Shown: positions 12,009 to 27,633 of the stretch, piece by piece
How the letters are laid out: each line of letters starts with the position of its first letter
Position numbering within the stretch: position 1 is the first letter of the stretch
Origin: Escarpia spicata
Taxonomy: Eukaryota > Annelida > Polychaeta > Sabellida > Siboglinidae
NCBI GenBank assembly: GCA_963995525.1
Contig: OZ023216.1
Span: 33,837,774-33,901,773, forward strand
Direction of reading: 5' to 3'
DNA: 64,000 bases
The notes under the pieces: model-generated
The model's database searches: none
What the model saw: only the letters and a program-made list of their open reading frames with translations
What the model was told of the DNA's origin: nothing
Made by a program: the position numbers and the translations under genes

Positions 12009-12022
12009 GTGCCACCTAGCGG
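12009..12022 (-). promoter_or_regulatory. CTCF-like motif (unit 1)
   Basis: The minus strand reads ccgctaggtggcac, close to the bilaterian CTCF core CCRSYAGRKGGCRS. One copy per direct unit and three in the inverted arm. A 14-bp match in 64 kb can arise by chance; only the local amplification makes it notable. Confidence 0.25.
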
Positions 12023-12315
12023 TGAGTACAGTGATTATTTTCCCTAGCGATCAACGTCGTACTACCTATTGTGCTTACGTAAGCAATAATGCGTTTATTG
12101 TATATAACCGCGCTAAAACCACTGTGTGCAGATTAGCCCCCCCTCGTCAGCCCTGCCCCGCCGTACCCTATGTTAACAGCAGCAGCAGTGTTGCTAAGCG
12201 ACCGGCTGGAGTGGACTATGAGCCTAGCGCGGCCGCCTAGCTGGCTATTAGGCGTTATGCGTTAGCAGTGTGACCAAAACGAAACCAATGCATAAATATT
12301 CGGAAATTCGCTGAA

Positions 12316-12395
12316 ACGGAATGCGTTGTGCGTTTAAAATAATAATTTTCTGCTTCGGCTAGCGGTGAGACGGAATGCGTTGTGCGTTTAAAATA
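12316..12395. repeat. 26-bp direct repeat, period 54 (unit 1)
   Basis: acggaatgcgttgtgcgttt followed by aaaata occurs at 12,316-12,341 and 12,370-12,395. It is part of the sequence present in both direct units and in the inverted arm. Confidence 0.85.
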
Positions 12396-12532
12396 TAATG
12401 GTACGATCAAAACGAAACGCCGCGTCGTTGATACACCTCGTCCCGTGGGATTGGCGTATACCACAATCCATCACTGCCACGTTGTAAATACGAAGACACG
12501 AGGCTGGTGTCATCCTCAATAGGCGTCAGGAT

Positions 12533-12830
12533 CGTGGCTGCTAGTTGGTGGTGGTGGTGGCGACGCAATCGGGCGAGGACCCCTCAATGTGGGCGCGATC
12601 GAGCATATCGGTGTGATATCATCGCTGAACGATTCCGACGGGGCGGTCTTTCTTGTAGGCAGTTCTAAAAATCGTCAAGGTCGTGGCTGCTAGTTGGTGG
12701 CGGCGGCGTGATAGGGCGAGGACTCCGCAATGTGGGAGCGACCGAGCATACCGGTGTTTTATCATCGCTGAACGAATCGCAGCTCTATTTAAGCGGTAAC
12801 GGTGGAATGTGCGCGCCGTCAAAAAAGTGG
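12533..12830 (+). promoter_or_regulatory. GC-rich 149-bp tandem repeat with TATA-like box (unit 1)
   Basis: Two diverged copies, starting at 12,533 and 12,682, share cgtggctgctagttggtgg, gggcgagga and atcatcgctgaacga. The second copy ends in ctctatttaagcggtaacgg. The inverted arm has ctctatataagcggtaacgg at the same place, a canonical TATA box. Local GC content is well above the surroundings, followed by a CG-rich gtggcgacggcggcgcg. This is promoter-like in composition. Transcription from it is inference. Confidence 0.35.
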
Positions 12831-13056
12831 CGACGGCGGCGCGTGACACTGAGTAGGCGGCGGCTTATCGTGATCGGAATGTGAACAGAGAACAATGCCA
12901 TTTCAAAAACAATAAACGAAAAGCTAAAAGCATGAAAGTAAGCGTTGTATATGATTAGTTAGGGCTCAGGAATCGTGTGGTGTAGTGATATTAGAGAAAT
13001 TCGATGTAAAGCCACATTTGACGATGAATGTACTGGCATGACCGCTTAGTTTTTTT

Positions 13057-13595
13057 ATAACATATAGACGGAAGGTTGGGACTCTGACAGCGTCCAGTCA
13101 CCCCCATACACATAATTATAACATATAGACAGAAGGTTGGGACTCTGACAGTGTCCAGTCACCCCCATACACATAACATATAGACGGAAGGTTGGGATTC
13201 TGACAAGATCCAGTCACCCCCATACACATATAACATATAGACGGAAGGTTGGGACTCTGACAGGGTCCAGTCACCCCCATACACATATAACATATAGACG
13301 GAAGGTTGGGACTCCGACAGGGTCCAGTCACCCCCATACACATATAACATATAGACGGAAGGTTGGGACTCTGACAGTGTCCAGTCACCCCCATATACAT
13401 ATAACATATAGACGGAAGGTTGGGACTCTGACAGTGTCCAGTCACCCCCATACACATATAACATAGAGACGGAAGGTTGGCACTCTGACAGGGTCCAGTC
13501 ACTCCCATACACATATAACATATATACTGAAGGTTGGGACTCTGACAGGGCCCAGTCACCCCCATACACATATAACATATAGACGGAAGGTTGGG
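13057..13595. repeat. 57-bp satellite array, block 1 (unit 1)
   Basis: About 9.5 tandem 57-bp monomers containing gacggaaggttgggactc, tgacagggtccagtcacc and cccatacacatataacat. Because 57 is a multiple of three and the monomer lacks stops in three frames, long repetitive open frames (19-residue repeats such as CYMCMGVTGPCQSPNLPSI) run through it. They are treated as artefacts. Confidence 0.97.
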
Positions 13596-13882
13596 TGTAG
13601 GGTTAGATAGAGAGAAAAAGTTGGGGTTAACCTCGCGAAAATGTTATAAAAAGTGGCGACGGCGGCGCGTGACACTGAGTAGGCGGCGGCTTATCGTGAT
13701 CGGAATGTGAACAGAGAACAATGCCATTTCAAAAACAATAAACGAAAAGCTAAAAGCATGAAAGTAAGCGTTGTATATGAATAGTTAGGGCTCAGGAATC
13801 GTGTGGTGTAGTGATATTAAAGAAATTCGATGTAAAGCCACATTTGACGATGAATGTACTGGCATGACCGCTTAGTTTTTTT
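13596..13882. repeat. Satellite linker, ~288 bp (unit 1)
   Basis: Runs from tgtagggttagatagagag through ggttaacctcgcgaaaat, tggcgacggcggcgcgtg, aacagagaacaatgccattt and ctggcatgaccgcttag to the next array. The same linker recurs at 27,634-27,921 and 28,916-29,203, so linker plus array forms a higher-order repeat. Its second half also precedes block 1. Confidence 0.93.
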
Positions 13883-14810
13883 ATAACATATAGACGGAAG
13901 GTTGGGACTCTGACAGCGTCCAGTCACCCCCATACACATAATTATAACATATAGACAGAAGGTTGGGACTCTGACAGTGTCCAGTCACCCCCATACACAT
14001 AACATATAGACGGAAGGTTGGGATTCTGACAAGATCCAGTCACCCCCATACACATATAACATATAGACGGAAGGTTGGGACTCTGACAGGGTCCAGTCAC
14101 CCCCATACACATATAACATATAGACGGAAGGTTGGGACTCTGACAGGGTCCAGTCACCCCCATACACATATAACATATAGACGGAAGGTTGGGAATCTGA
14201 CAGTGTCCAGTCACCCCCATATACATATAGCATATAGACGGAAGGTTGGGACTCTGACAGGGTCCAGTCATCCCCATACACATATAACATATAGACGGAA
14301 GGTTGGGACTCTGACAGGGTCCAGTCACCCCCATACACATATAACATATAGACGGAAGGTTGGGACTCTGACAGTGTCCAGTCACCCCCATATACATATA
14401 ACATATAGACGGAAGGTTGGGACTCTGACAGGGTCCAGTCATCCCCATACACATATAACATATAGACGGAAGGTTGGGACTCTGACAGGGTCCAGTCACC
14501 CCCATACACATATAACATATAGACGGAAGGTTGGGACTCTGACAGGGTCCAGTCACCCCCATACACATATAACATATAAACGGAAGGTTGGGACTCCGAC
14601 AGGGTCCAGTCACCCCCATACACATATAACATATAGACGGAAGGTTGGGACTCTGACAGTGTCCAGTCACCCCCATATACATATAACATATAGACGGAAG
14701 GTTGGGACTCTGACAGTGTCCAGTCACCCCCATACACATATAACATAGAGACGGAAGGTTAGCACTCTGACAGGGTCCAGTCACTCCCATACACATATAA
14801 CATATATACT
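13883..14810. repeat. 57-bp satellite array, block 2 (unit 1)
   Basis: About 16 monomers, same family as block 1. Variants (tccagtcatccc, ggaatctgacagtg, tatacatat) recur in the same order at 27,922-28,849. The final monomer is cut at the unit junction. Confidence 0.97.
14790..14810. repeat. 21-bp seam, junction of units 1 and 2
   Basis: This is the junction where the 57-bp satellite array of unit 1 passes without a gap into the left edge of unit 2. The seam lies inside a satellite monomer that has variant bases (atatatact in place of atatagacg). Confidence 0.9.
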
Positions 14811-18579
<3,769 letters not shown>

Positions 18580-18897
18580 TAAATAGATATGTATTATTTC
18601 AGTCGTTCGATGACACAGTCCGTCGCAGGTTCGTTATTCGGAATGAAGGTTACTTCGGATCAACCGCCAGTGCGAGCGTATTGATCAGCACAGACTATAG
18701 ACGCTGTCAACTCCGCGCACTTGGGCCGTCAGTCGTAACTCACGCTCTGGTGATCTCATTAATAGTAAAATCTGTTTAATTACTGTCAACGATCCTTCAC
18801 ATCTTTGATCTTTCATTCAGTGCATGGCCAGCAGTACAGAGGTAAAGTGCTGTCTCAGGACAATGCAATCGCAATAAAAAATGGGAGGGATTGGCGG

Positions 18898-18925
18898 ACT
18901 GGGCCCCCTCTATTTAGAGTGGAGA
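18898..18925. other. 27-bp copy-specific segment (unit 2)
   Basis: The bases tgggccccctctatttaga and gtggaga are present here and absent at about 4,816 in unit 1. A gac at both edges suggests deletion in unit 1 by microhomology, or insertion here. Confidence 0.8.
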
Positions 18926-19063
18926 CAAAGCCTCCCAATATTTATATTTTATTAATTTTGTTGACGGGTTAGCGTCAACGATGGAACAGTTAGAGGCTAA
19001 AAAAAAATCTCCAACACTACCCCACTCGACTCCGCGAATACTCTCCAAAACTGAGTGGGTTGT

Positions 19064-19153
19064 GACTGGGCAGGGTCTGGGCAGAGACTGGATGGGGATT
19101 GGGCGGGGACTGAACAGGGACTGGGCAGGGATTGGGCGGGGATTGAGCAAGGA
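19064..19153. repeat. 12-bp GC-rich minisatellite (unit 2)
   Basis: Copy of the minisatellite at 4,946-5,035 with the same monomer order. Confidence 0.85.
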
Positions 19154-19718
19154 CTCTCAAAGTGCGGGTAATCACCGCATAATGTTTTAGAAGTGTGTGT
19201 ACCTATTGCAACATATAACCTATTAAATCATTGCTATCTGATGTACCAGTAACACTGAAAACAGTAAGTCATAACATATCAAAATGACCACTAGTTAAAA
19301 TATCAGGATTTTATGCGTGAGGAAATTTATGACACTCAATTTTCGTAACAGACAATTATAATTACAGGCTGCTGTACAACCGAACTAAAGAAGGTATACA
19401 CGTATACGTCAACAGCATTTATGCCATCTCTCACGGAGAAGTAAAAAATACAACCATTAATGTGGCCGAAGCTTGTTTGATGTCGTAATAAAGAAACAGT
19501 GGATACATATAATGAAAGTTGGTAATGGGCAACTTTTATTGCCAACTGGTATGCAATTCAATCATACCGGAAATATGTAATTCACATATAAAGCATTGCA
19601 TACATAAACATTTGCTATGACTATGCAATGCAAATTTATTTATATATACAATGACAAACAGTAGATAACTATTCTGTGAAGACACTGCTACTCTACACAA
19701 TGACATTAAAGGGGCAAA

Positions 19719-20003
19719 GTGATATACAAACATATTGTGGGTGCCAAATTTGTGGACAGGGAGTCAGATTGGAGGACAAGAGGCATCAAAGAAGCGATCT
19801 GGATTAGAAAAACCAAGGCCTGCATGAACCGAGACGAAGGACGATACTGGCTTTCACACATCTACGACGATCTCTTGAAGAGCCACCCAGGGCGCAGCCG
19901 TGGGGGGCACACACCCGAGTGACTACATCTACCGTGTCGCCATCTAGCGGTTGTCGTCTAAAGAAGACTGCTGAAAGCAGTCGAAACGTCACGAGAACAG
20001 AAG
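19719..20003 (+). pseudogene. Penelope-like element 3' end fragment (unit 2)
   Basis: Identical peptide to the fragment at 5,601-5,804 (DRESDWRTRGIKEAIWIRK, then NRDEGRYWLSHIYDDLL, stop) followed by the same 3' segment. No additional coding sequence upstream, so both copies derive from one truncated insertion. Confidence 0.5.
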
Positions 20004-20042
20004 GTAAACCGATTGTGAAATAAGTAAAAAATATCACTCATT

Positions 20043-20114
20043 AAAACCATGGTATACCATAATAAATATCATGGTGTTTTGGCAGGAGTAAATATCACGT
20101 TATACCATGGTTTA
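20043..20114. repeat. Short inverted-repeat element (unit 2)
   Basis: Copy of 5,925-5,996 with unchanged accatggt arms. Confidence 0.5.
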
Positions 20115-20275
20115 AATACTGTTCAATTAATGACATTATTTGAAACGTAATACATACCAGACGGGGTCGGTGACTCCTATAATTAAGATAAAATGTCGCT
20201 ATCACAGGAGTCACCCCATTTACGTTAATAGGCCTAATAACATAGGTCGTTTTAATCAACAATAAAATCCATACG

Positions 20276-20474
20276 TGTGTGTGTGTGCGCGCGCGCGTGT
20301 GTGTGTGCGTGTGCATGTGTGTGTGTGTGTAAAGTACAAGATGGATGCACCTCTGATGACGCTCACCAAAAACATCTATAAAATTCATAAAATACTGGGT
20401 GACTTGGCCCCCACAATGTAAAAACACACGTGTGTTGTAATGTCTCCGCGCATGTGGATATTTGCGTGCGTGTG

Positions 20475-20506
<32 letters not shown>

Positions 20507-20518
20507 TGTATGTGTGTG
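20276..20518. repeat. (GT)n and (GTGC)n microsatellites (unit 2)
   Basis: Both tracts are present but shorter than in unit 1, by 20 bp in total. Confidence 0.9.
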
Positions 20519-21649
20519 GATATAATGGGTAAGTGTACCACATACTGACATATTGCGCTTGTTTTTGATGCGAATGAAAATAATATGTAGACTATGTTAT
20601 TTGCAGGATAAATGACGTCGGCAATGCATTTACAAAAGCTGTTTCAAAGACGTCGTTTGTCGGTGTTTAATATTAGCAGTGAGTACCACACCACCAATGT
20701 TTAGCCAACCTCCCACCAAGTGCTAGGACCACAACACGATATTAGGACCAACTTCTCACTAATTGCTAGGATCACACACCATCAATGTAATCTTCACCAA
20801 CTTTTCTCGACGGACGAATGCTTTATCTGTTAAATTTCCGTTACATGTATTTTCTGATGGTAGCCTAAATGTATTGCGACAGCAGATATTTTATTTACGA
20901 TATGTTTCCGGAAATGTATACAATAGTTGCGCGGTGGTGTTTCCAGGCGTTGTGGTATAGGCCTAAGCTTGGGCGAGGTGTTGGTTGTGAATTATGTTGA
21001 ACTAATCAAGTATGATAACTTGTGATTCCAGCCACGTTTGGCATCATCTTTGGATTTAGTAGATCAGATATGTTTTAGGAACAGATGCGACGATAGAGTC
21101 CAAGTGTAACTTTCAACTGGTTTGCCAATTAACATTCACCAGTCCACGGCACAGTTAGACTTTAGCCTATAATTATCATGCTTTGATACCTAGCCGAGTT
21201 TTGTCAGATCAGTTCCGATTCACTCGATAGGCGACGCTGCGGACTACAAGAATCGGCGAATGTCTCTCTGTCCACAACCTTCACGTTCTGCAGTAACTGG
21301 CGTTGACGTCCAATGTCTGCCAGCTCAAGAGAAGCTACACCACATGCAATGATGATCAGTGTATAAACACAATTGATTGAAAACTCAACATTGCCTCACG
21401 TAGTTTGTGATGTATCACGCCCGTTGATACCCAGGTGGCAGCACAGTTTGACATTTTCATTCCCGTGCTTTTTTACTTTCATCGAACACGTAGTGCACCC
21501 AGCTATCTCTGCTGTAAACAACGCGAGTAACCCATTTGATGCTGCGGGTCGATTATTCCTGCACTCAATACATTAAAGCAGAACCGATTTTAGATAGGTA
21601 GTAGGTCGACGTGAATTCCAGGAGACGTTGTAATCTCACTGGAATGCCA

Positions 21650-21888
21650 CTAGGCCCTACGGACGATCTCACGCCACGTGCTGCGATCGTGAGCCGTCTC
21701 TTCCCAAGTTGTTTTATCGAGTTCAGCAGCGTCAATGTGTCTCTTGATACAGTCAACGTATCGTAGACGTAGTCTTCCCACATTCCGTTTAACATGCCGT
21801 AGCTCTCCACATAAGACAACTTTTGTCAATCGCTCGTTGTCCATGCGTACCATAGGCGTCGTGAATTCATCGGTCAAACCTTCGGGCC
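21650..21888 (-). pseudogene. LINE ORF2 C-terminal end, distal part (unit 2)
   Basis: Same peptide as at 7,552-7,790, including KVVLCGELRHVKRNVG and TWEETAHDRSTWREIV. No coding differences from unit 1 were noticed. Confidence 0.75.
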
Positions 21889-22314
21889 ACCCGGCATCCA
21901 ACCCCCGTCGGGCAGCTGGTCCTGTCCGAGCCGCTTTTTCCCTAAAAACATGAGATAGACTACTAGCAACTACCGCCATTGAAGCACTGCAGGCTGCATT
22001 CACCGTCAAACGTTTGATTACTGCAGTAACTGGCCCACATCATAGCAAAATAAACAAAAACAATTAACTACAATATATATGTTTTATTGTTTGTTACTGG
22101 ACATTTCTGTGTACAGCAAACATCTGCACAGGGTGGTGAGTACATCATGCAAGTCTGAGTTATATTTATAGTTATACTTCTCTGGTAGCCACCTCATCTG
22201 TGTTACATTACTCCTATTAAAATTGTATTGTATATTATCTGGATGAGGAAATAAATTTACGTACTTACTTACTTTGCGAGCAGATATGTTTTTGAGAATT
22301 ACAAGGCTGAATAA

Positions 22315-22711
22315 TTAATCCGCCACAATGTCCAGATCAATAAAGCCGATGGTGTTCTTGTTCACGGAATGTTGACTTGATGCAAGCAAACCCTGAAACG
22401 ACCTTTCTGTGGGATAGACCGTGGTTGGCAGATACATTAAGGATTCCACTATTCTCGTGTAGAACGACAGGTAATTCGCAATGGTATCTCTTTTCAGCAA
22501 CTCTGTGAGGGCGGGGAGAGTGTGCAACAACGCTAGAACAACTGTCGCCTTGTTGTCGAAGATATTGCAGTGTCGATGTCGGGTGGAGTTCTCGAAACGC
22601 CAGATTTATGGCGATCTTGATCAGAGTAGACTCGCCATGGCCCACCATCGTTATATCCTGTATATCATAGTTACAGTCGATAACAAAAACCACTTGTTCT
22701 GCATCACTCAC
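22315..22711 (-). pseudogene. Unidentified coding-like segment with frame break (unit 2)
   Basis: Copy of 8,217-8,613 with identical translations in both overlapping frames. The break therefore predates the duplication. Confidence 0.3.
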
Positions 22712-22839
22712 GACAGTCTCATATTAGGCATTAAATAATGTTTTAAATAATGTTTTCTGAAGACACATGAGGTTTGCTTTAGACGGCCTCGAGCTTTAAT
22801 CGTGGGCCCCGTGTAGTAAGTTGAAAACGCTACCCCTCG

Positions 22840-22988
22840 AAAACATTACGGTAGTGTTTTGAGCGTACTTTCAAAACACTGCTGTGGTGTTTTGAGCGTA
22901 CCTTTAAAACACTACGGAAGTGTGTTGAGGATACTTTCAAAACACTATCGTAATGTTTTGAGCATACCCTCAAAACACTAATGTTAAT
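22840..22988. repeat. 33-bp dyad tandem repeat (unit 2)
   Basis: Same five-monomer array as at 8,742-8,890, monomer for monomer. Confidence 0.9.
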
Positions 22989-23601
22989 TAAAACACACTA
23001 CCCCTACATTTTGTTCCCGATTTCTCCATTTCTGTGTGTTTGTGGCCATCCACAAAGTACGGGCAATCGATGCCATTTTACATGGGGTGGGGTATCTTGG
23101 TAATAAGGGTTACGTAACAATTAAAAACTAGCTATAGAGTCACGTGTTAATTATCCTGTGACATTTGTTTTTCCGCCATTTTAGCTGTCAAGCTTCACGA
23201 TGTCTGACATGTCATACCTGTATAATTATATATAAAAGTATATGTGTAGCACAATGAACATCGGTCTATCATAATAATATGTTGTGCTTACAAGTATTCA
23301 CAACTAGAACTGTAATATTCATGAGTTTATTTAATTGAAAATAATTGGTTACGTATTGTACATAATTATAAATAATATAATATATGCATGTCAATATGCA
23401 TTGTTGAAATGGAGCGAGTTTCACACCGGTACTCAAATATGGGTAGACAGTTGTGACTATTGTCAACATCACGTAGTATGATGGCATTCCGGTAAAATAG
23501 TTCACTTTATCATCACTGACATCTAATCTATGGAGCATACAGACATTTTTACGGAGGCACTCATTGTCTGCTCTCCTGTGGTGCAGTAATGTCACTAGTC
23601 G

Positions 23602-23893
23602 TTAGTTCGGTTTCAGTGGCAATGGCTCAGGAGGAGATTCAAGCACATCCGCGACGGTTTGCTCCGTTTCATACGTGACAGACTCCTTGCCGAGTTTACC
23701 AAGCTCCAGTAGAGCACTTGCAGCTGTTGCCACATTTTGGTTGTGGGCTTTTTGCCGTTTCAAGTTTTGTCGTTGTTCAAACGTATTCAATGCAGCAATT
23801 TTCGCCCTTTATGTAGGCGACGAAACATGACGGGATATGCTTGGGACAAAATCTGGCGATAGAGGGTTGTTGCTCTTCTTTCCTGAAAAAATA
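23602..23893 (-). pseudogene. Unidentified exon-like segment with one internal stop (unit 2)
   Basis: Copy of 9,504-9,795 with the same acceptor-like ttttttcag, the same in-frame TAA and the same peptide. Confidence 0.35.
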
Positions 23894-24062
23894 TCATAAA
23901 ACCTGAGAACGAAATATATTTTCATTCAAAAATTACAGATTCAACTATTAATTTGATAACATTTGCACTATTAAACAATATGACTGCCTGACACTGTGAC
24001 AGGCATCATAAACAATTGTTATGGCTATGCTTATGCTGAGTGCCAGTGACGTCAACGACTTT

Positions 24063-24273
24063 TTAAAGAGCGTGTCCTCAAAGTTCAGGATGCCAGTCCG
24101 TTGCAGTTCTTTGTTGGTCACACGATCCGTCCATCCCAAGGATCTTTCGCAGATAGCGGAGATGGATCTGTGACAGTCTCTGAACATGTCGTCTGTGCAA
24201 CGTGTACCTCCCGTAGTTGTATAAGAGACATGACAGGACGACAGCGCGGTACACCTTGCATTTTGCCATGGGC
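24063..24273 (-). pseudogene. LINE ORF2 C-terminal region, proximal part (unit 2)
   Basis: Copy of 9,965-10,175, with the same frameshift between KILG and WTDRVTN. Confidence 0.78.
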
Positions 24274-24600
24274 TTGATGTTACGTCTACTCCATAATCAT
24301 TCACGTAGTCTACCAAAAGCGGCGGAGGCCGATTGGAACCGAACAGATAGTTTTTTTTGCAACACTGCAATCATTGGCAATAGTGCTGCCTTGGTACTTA
24401 AAAGTGGTAATGACGATCGTACGTTTTGCCGGGGGGCAGGATGGTGAAGGACCTCAGTATTGCGAATGTTAGTGGTAAGTCTAAAAGTACATAAGCGTCA
24501 GCAAACTTGTTCAACAATGAATTGAATCGCTCCATGTAGCGATTCAAATCGTATTCGCACACGAATCGGACAGGAAATTCCCAGGAGTGACGTCATTATA

Positions 24601-24772
24601 GAGGGAGGGAGGGAGGGAGGGAGGGAGGGAGGGAGGGAGGAAGGGAGGAAGGGAGGAAGGGAGGAAAGGAAGAAGGGAGGGAGGGAGGGAGGAAGGGAGG
24701 AAGGGAGGAAGGGAGGAAGGGAGGAATGGAGGAAGGGAGGAAGGGAGGAAGGGAGGAAGGGAGGAAGGGAGG
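24601..24772. repeat. (GGGA)n / (GGGAGGAA)n purine tract (unit 2)
   Basis: Shorter form of the tract at 10,503-10,734, with an extra interruption (ggaaaggaagaag) near 24,663. Confidence 0.95.
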
Positions 24773-24940
24773 CGTAATGTGGAGGTGATCTCGGTGTCGT
24801 TGTTGCGTTACTAGACCTACACGCGCCGCTGAATTTTGCATCCGCTGCAATTCCTGTAGCAATCCATCGTTGACGCCAAACAACACCGCATTTCTGTAGT
24901 CCAGCTTTGAGGTCACTAGAGGAGAAAAAGGTGTCGACAA
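24773..24940 (-). pseudogene. LINE RT thumb-region fragment (unit 2)
   Basis: Copy of 10,735-10,902 with the same TSKLDYRNAVLFGV and QRMQNSAARV peptide. Confidence 0.75.
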
Positions 24941-25822
24941 AGTTGCTTTTACAATAATTTTGAAAATTCATAAAATATACATGTTCCACAACATTCAATA
25001 TGTTTTAGGCATCTTCTTAAGTTAAATACACAAATGATGACTGAAAACAGTGTTTTAAAATATGCGTTACTTTTACAGTTTTTAATTTTATACCTTTATA
25101 TCCATCATGCAATGGCCATTCTATTTGTCATCGAAACGAGAGTTTGACAGAAACAAATTCAACATATTTTACTCTAGATGATGGGCAGAACAGATAATTG
25201 TTGCACTCCCAGTACAGAATGAAACATGTTGTTACACTGATGCAATACATTTTAATATTTTTTTCGACAATAATGTTATTATGCTCTTTATAGATCTACA
25301 TTTTTCAAACAAAAATTAAACTTTATGTTGATAGGAAAGTACATAACTACCTATGCTATTTTAATATTGTGCATTACTTCATGTGATGTATAATGTTGTA
25401 TTTATATTGCTTATGGAAATAGCAGCTGGATTTATGGTGCATACAAAATGGTTTCATTATTGAATGTTTCTCGGCTTCAGTAAGTTTCTGTTATTTAAAC
25501 ATTTAATTAAAACTAAACTTTAAACTGTATAGCCAGATGTACTTAGTTAAAAGGTACATGATAGTGCCACGGGTGAGATTTCGTATGTTTTTACATTCCA
25601 ACAAAAACAAGGCCAATCATTCAATATGTCATCGGCGGCTTCGTGCGTGGAGAGCTGGTGTTTTTTCTTTTAAATCAATCCGTCTGTCATGAGCTGTTGC
25701 TATGTTCATTTTCCGTTTATTCCATATATTTTCCTTCTTTTCTTTGCTGAATCTGTGACATAAACAACAGCTGGTCCACGTTTCCTTTTGATAATGTTAT
25801 CTGTCACGACTCATTCGCATGG
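24941..25822. other. AT-rich stretch, nothing recognised (unit 2)
   Basis: Copy of 10,903-11,784. Nothing recognised. Confidence 0.6.
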
Positions 25823-25928
25823 CGGTGAGTAGTATGGAGGCTCTCTGGAGGCTCAAAATTGACCTTTTTGGTGACCTTTAGGCACAAGTCTATGCATAAA
25901 AAAAGTTTTGTATTACTCCTAATTACCC

Positions 25929-26011
25929 CTAAACGTTTTCGGGAACCTACTTATAAAAAAGATCAAAGGCTTTTGTGACACTAAACGTTTTCGGGAACCT
26001 ACTTATAAAAA
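25929..26011. repeat. 31-bp direct repeat, period 52 (unit 2)
   Basis: Copy of 11,891-11,973. Confidence 0.85.
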
Positions 26012-26046
26012 ACGTGATGGATTACCCCTCTTTAAGTACAATTGAG

Positions 26047-26060
26047 GTGCCACCTAGCGG
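26047..26060 (-). promoter_or_regulatory. CTCF-like motif (unit 2)
   Basis: Same ccgctaggtggcac on the minus strand as at 12,009-12,022. Speculative. Confidence 0.25.
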
Positions 26061-26353
26061 TGAGTACAGTGATTATTTTCCCTAGCGATCAACGTCGTAC
26101 TACCTATTGTGCTTACGTAAGCAATAATGCGTTTATTGTATATAACCGCGCTAAAACCACTGTGTGCAGATTAGCCCCCCCTCGTCAGCCCTGCCCCGCC
26201 GTACCCTATGTTAACAGCAGCAGCAGTGTTGCTAAGCGACCGGCTGGAGTGGACTATGAGCCTAGCGCGGCCGCCTAGCTGGCTATTAGGCGTTATGCGT
26301 TAGCAGTGTGACCAAAACGAAACCAATGCATAAATATTCGGAAATTCGCTGAA

Positions 26354-26433
26354 ACGGAATGCGTTGTGCGTTTAAAATAATAATTTTCTGCTTCGGCTAG
26401 CGGTGAGACGGAATGCGTTGTGCGTTTAAAATA
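26354..26433. repeat. 26-bp direct repeat, period 54 (unit 2)
   Basis: Copy of 12,316-12,395. Confidence 0.85.
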
Positions 26434-26570
26434 TAATGGTACGATCAAAACGAAACGCCGCGTCGTTGATACACCTCGTCCCGTGGGATTGGCGTATACC
26501 ACAATCCATCACTGCCACGTTGTAAATACGAAGACACGAGGCTGGTGTCATCCTCAATAGGCGTCAGGAT

Positions 26571-26868
26571 CGTGGCTGCTAGTTGGTGGTGGTGGTGGCG
26601 ACGCAATCGGGCGAGGACCCCTCAATGTGGGCGCGATCGAGCATATCGGTGTGATATCATCGCTGAACGATTCCGACGGGGCGGTCTTTCTTGTAGGCAG
26701 TTCTAAAAATCGTCAAGGTCGTGGCTGCTAGTTGGTGGCGGCGGCGTGATAGGGCGAGGACTCCGCAATGTGGGAGCGACCGAGCATACCGGTGTTTTAT
26801 CATCGCTGAACGAATCGCAGCTCTATTTAAGCGGTAACGGTGGAATGTGCGCGCCGTCAAAAAAGTGG
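26571..26868 (+). promoter_or_regulatory. GC-rich 149-bp tandem repeat with TATA-like box (unit 2)
   Basis: Copy of 12,533-12,830, with tatttaag at about 26,824-26,831. Confidence 0.35.
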
Positions 26869-27094
26869 CGACGGCGGCGCGTGACACTGAGTAGGCGGCG
26901 GCTTATCGTGATCGGAATGTGAACAGAGAACAATGCCATTTCAAAAACAATAAACGAAAAGCTAAAAGCATGAAAGTAAGCGTTGTATATGATTAGTTAG
27001 GGCTCAGGAATCGTGTGGTGTAGTGATATTAGAGAAATTCGATGTAAAGCAACATTTGACGATGAATGTACTGGCATGACCGCTTAGTTTTTTT

Positions 27095-27633
27095 ATAACA
27101 TATAGACGGAAGGTTGGGACTCTGACAGCGTCCAGTCACCCCCATACACATAATTATAACATATAGACAGAAGGTTGGGACTCTGACAGTGTCCAGTCAC
27201 CCCCATACACATAACATATAGACGGAAGGTTGGGATTCTGACAAGATCCAGTCACCCCCATACACATATAACATATAGACGGAAGGTTGGGACTCTGACA
27301 GGGTCCAGTCACCCCCATACACATATAACATATAGACGGAAGGTTGGGACTCCGACAGGGTCCAGTCACCCCCATACACATATAACATATAGACGGAAGG
27401 TTGGGACTCTGACAGTGTCCAGTCACCCCCATATACATATAACATATAGACGGAAGGTTGGGACTCTGACAGTGTCCAGTCACCCCCATACACATATAAC
27501 ATAGAGACGGAAGGTTAGCACTCTGACAGGGTCCAGTCACTCCCATACACATATAACATATATACTGAAGGTTGGGACTCTGACAGGGCCCAGTCACCCC
27601 CATACACATATAACATATAGACGGAAGGTTGGG
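27095..27633. repeat. 57-bp satellite array, block 1 (unit 2)
   Basis: About 9.5 monomers in the same orientation and order as 13,057-13,595. Confidence 0.97.

Larger units (their letters stand above)
751..14789. repeat. 14,039-bp tandem unit, copy 1
   Basis: The sequence from 751 recurs from 14,790 with only scattered substitutions and microsatellite-type length changes. Both unit boundaries sit at the same 21-bp sequence beginning tacacatataacatatata. Internal indels between copies are +69, -17, +27, -20, -60 and +1, which cancel, so the two copies have identical length. The unit holds no intact gene. It contains LINE and Penelope-like debris, a 33-bp dyad repeat, a GC-rich promoter-like stretch and two blocks of 57-bp satellite. 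Confidence 0.97.

Noticed and set aside
12004..12240. 78-codon plus-strand frame as a small gene
   Set aside because: No recognisable domain. It runs over the repeated non-coding arm and is not preserved as an open frame in the inverted copy.
13116..14796. Long open frames of 19-residue repeats (MCMGVTGPCQSPNLPSI type) as repetitive proteins
   Set aside because: The 57-bp monomer has no stop in three frames and its length is a multiple of three, so open frames follow automatically on both strands. No start context, no signal peptide and no codon bias.
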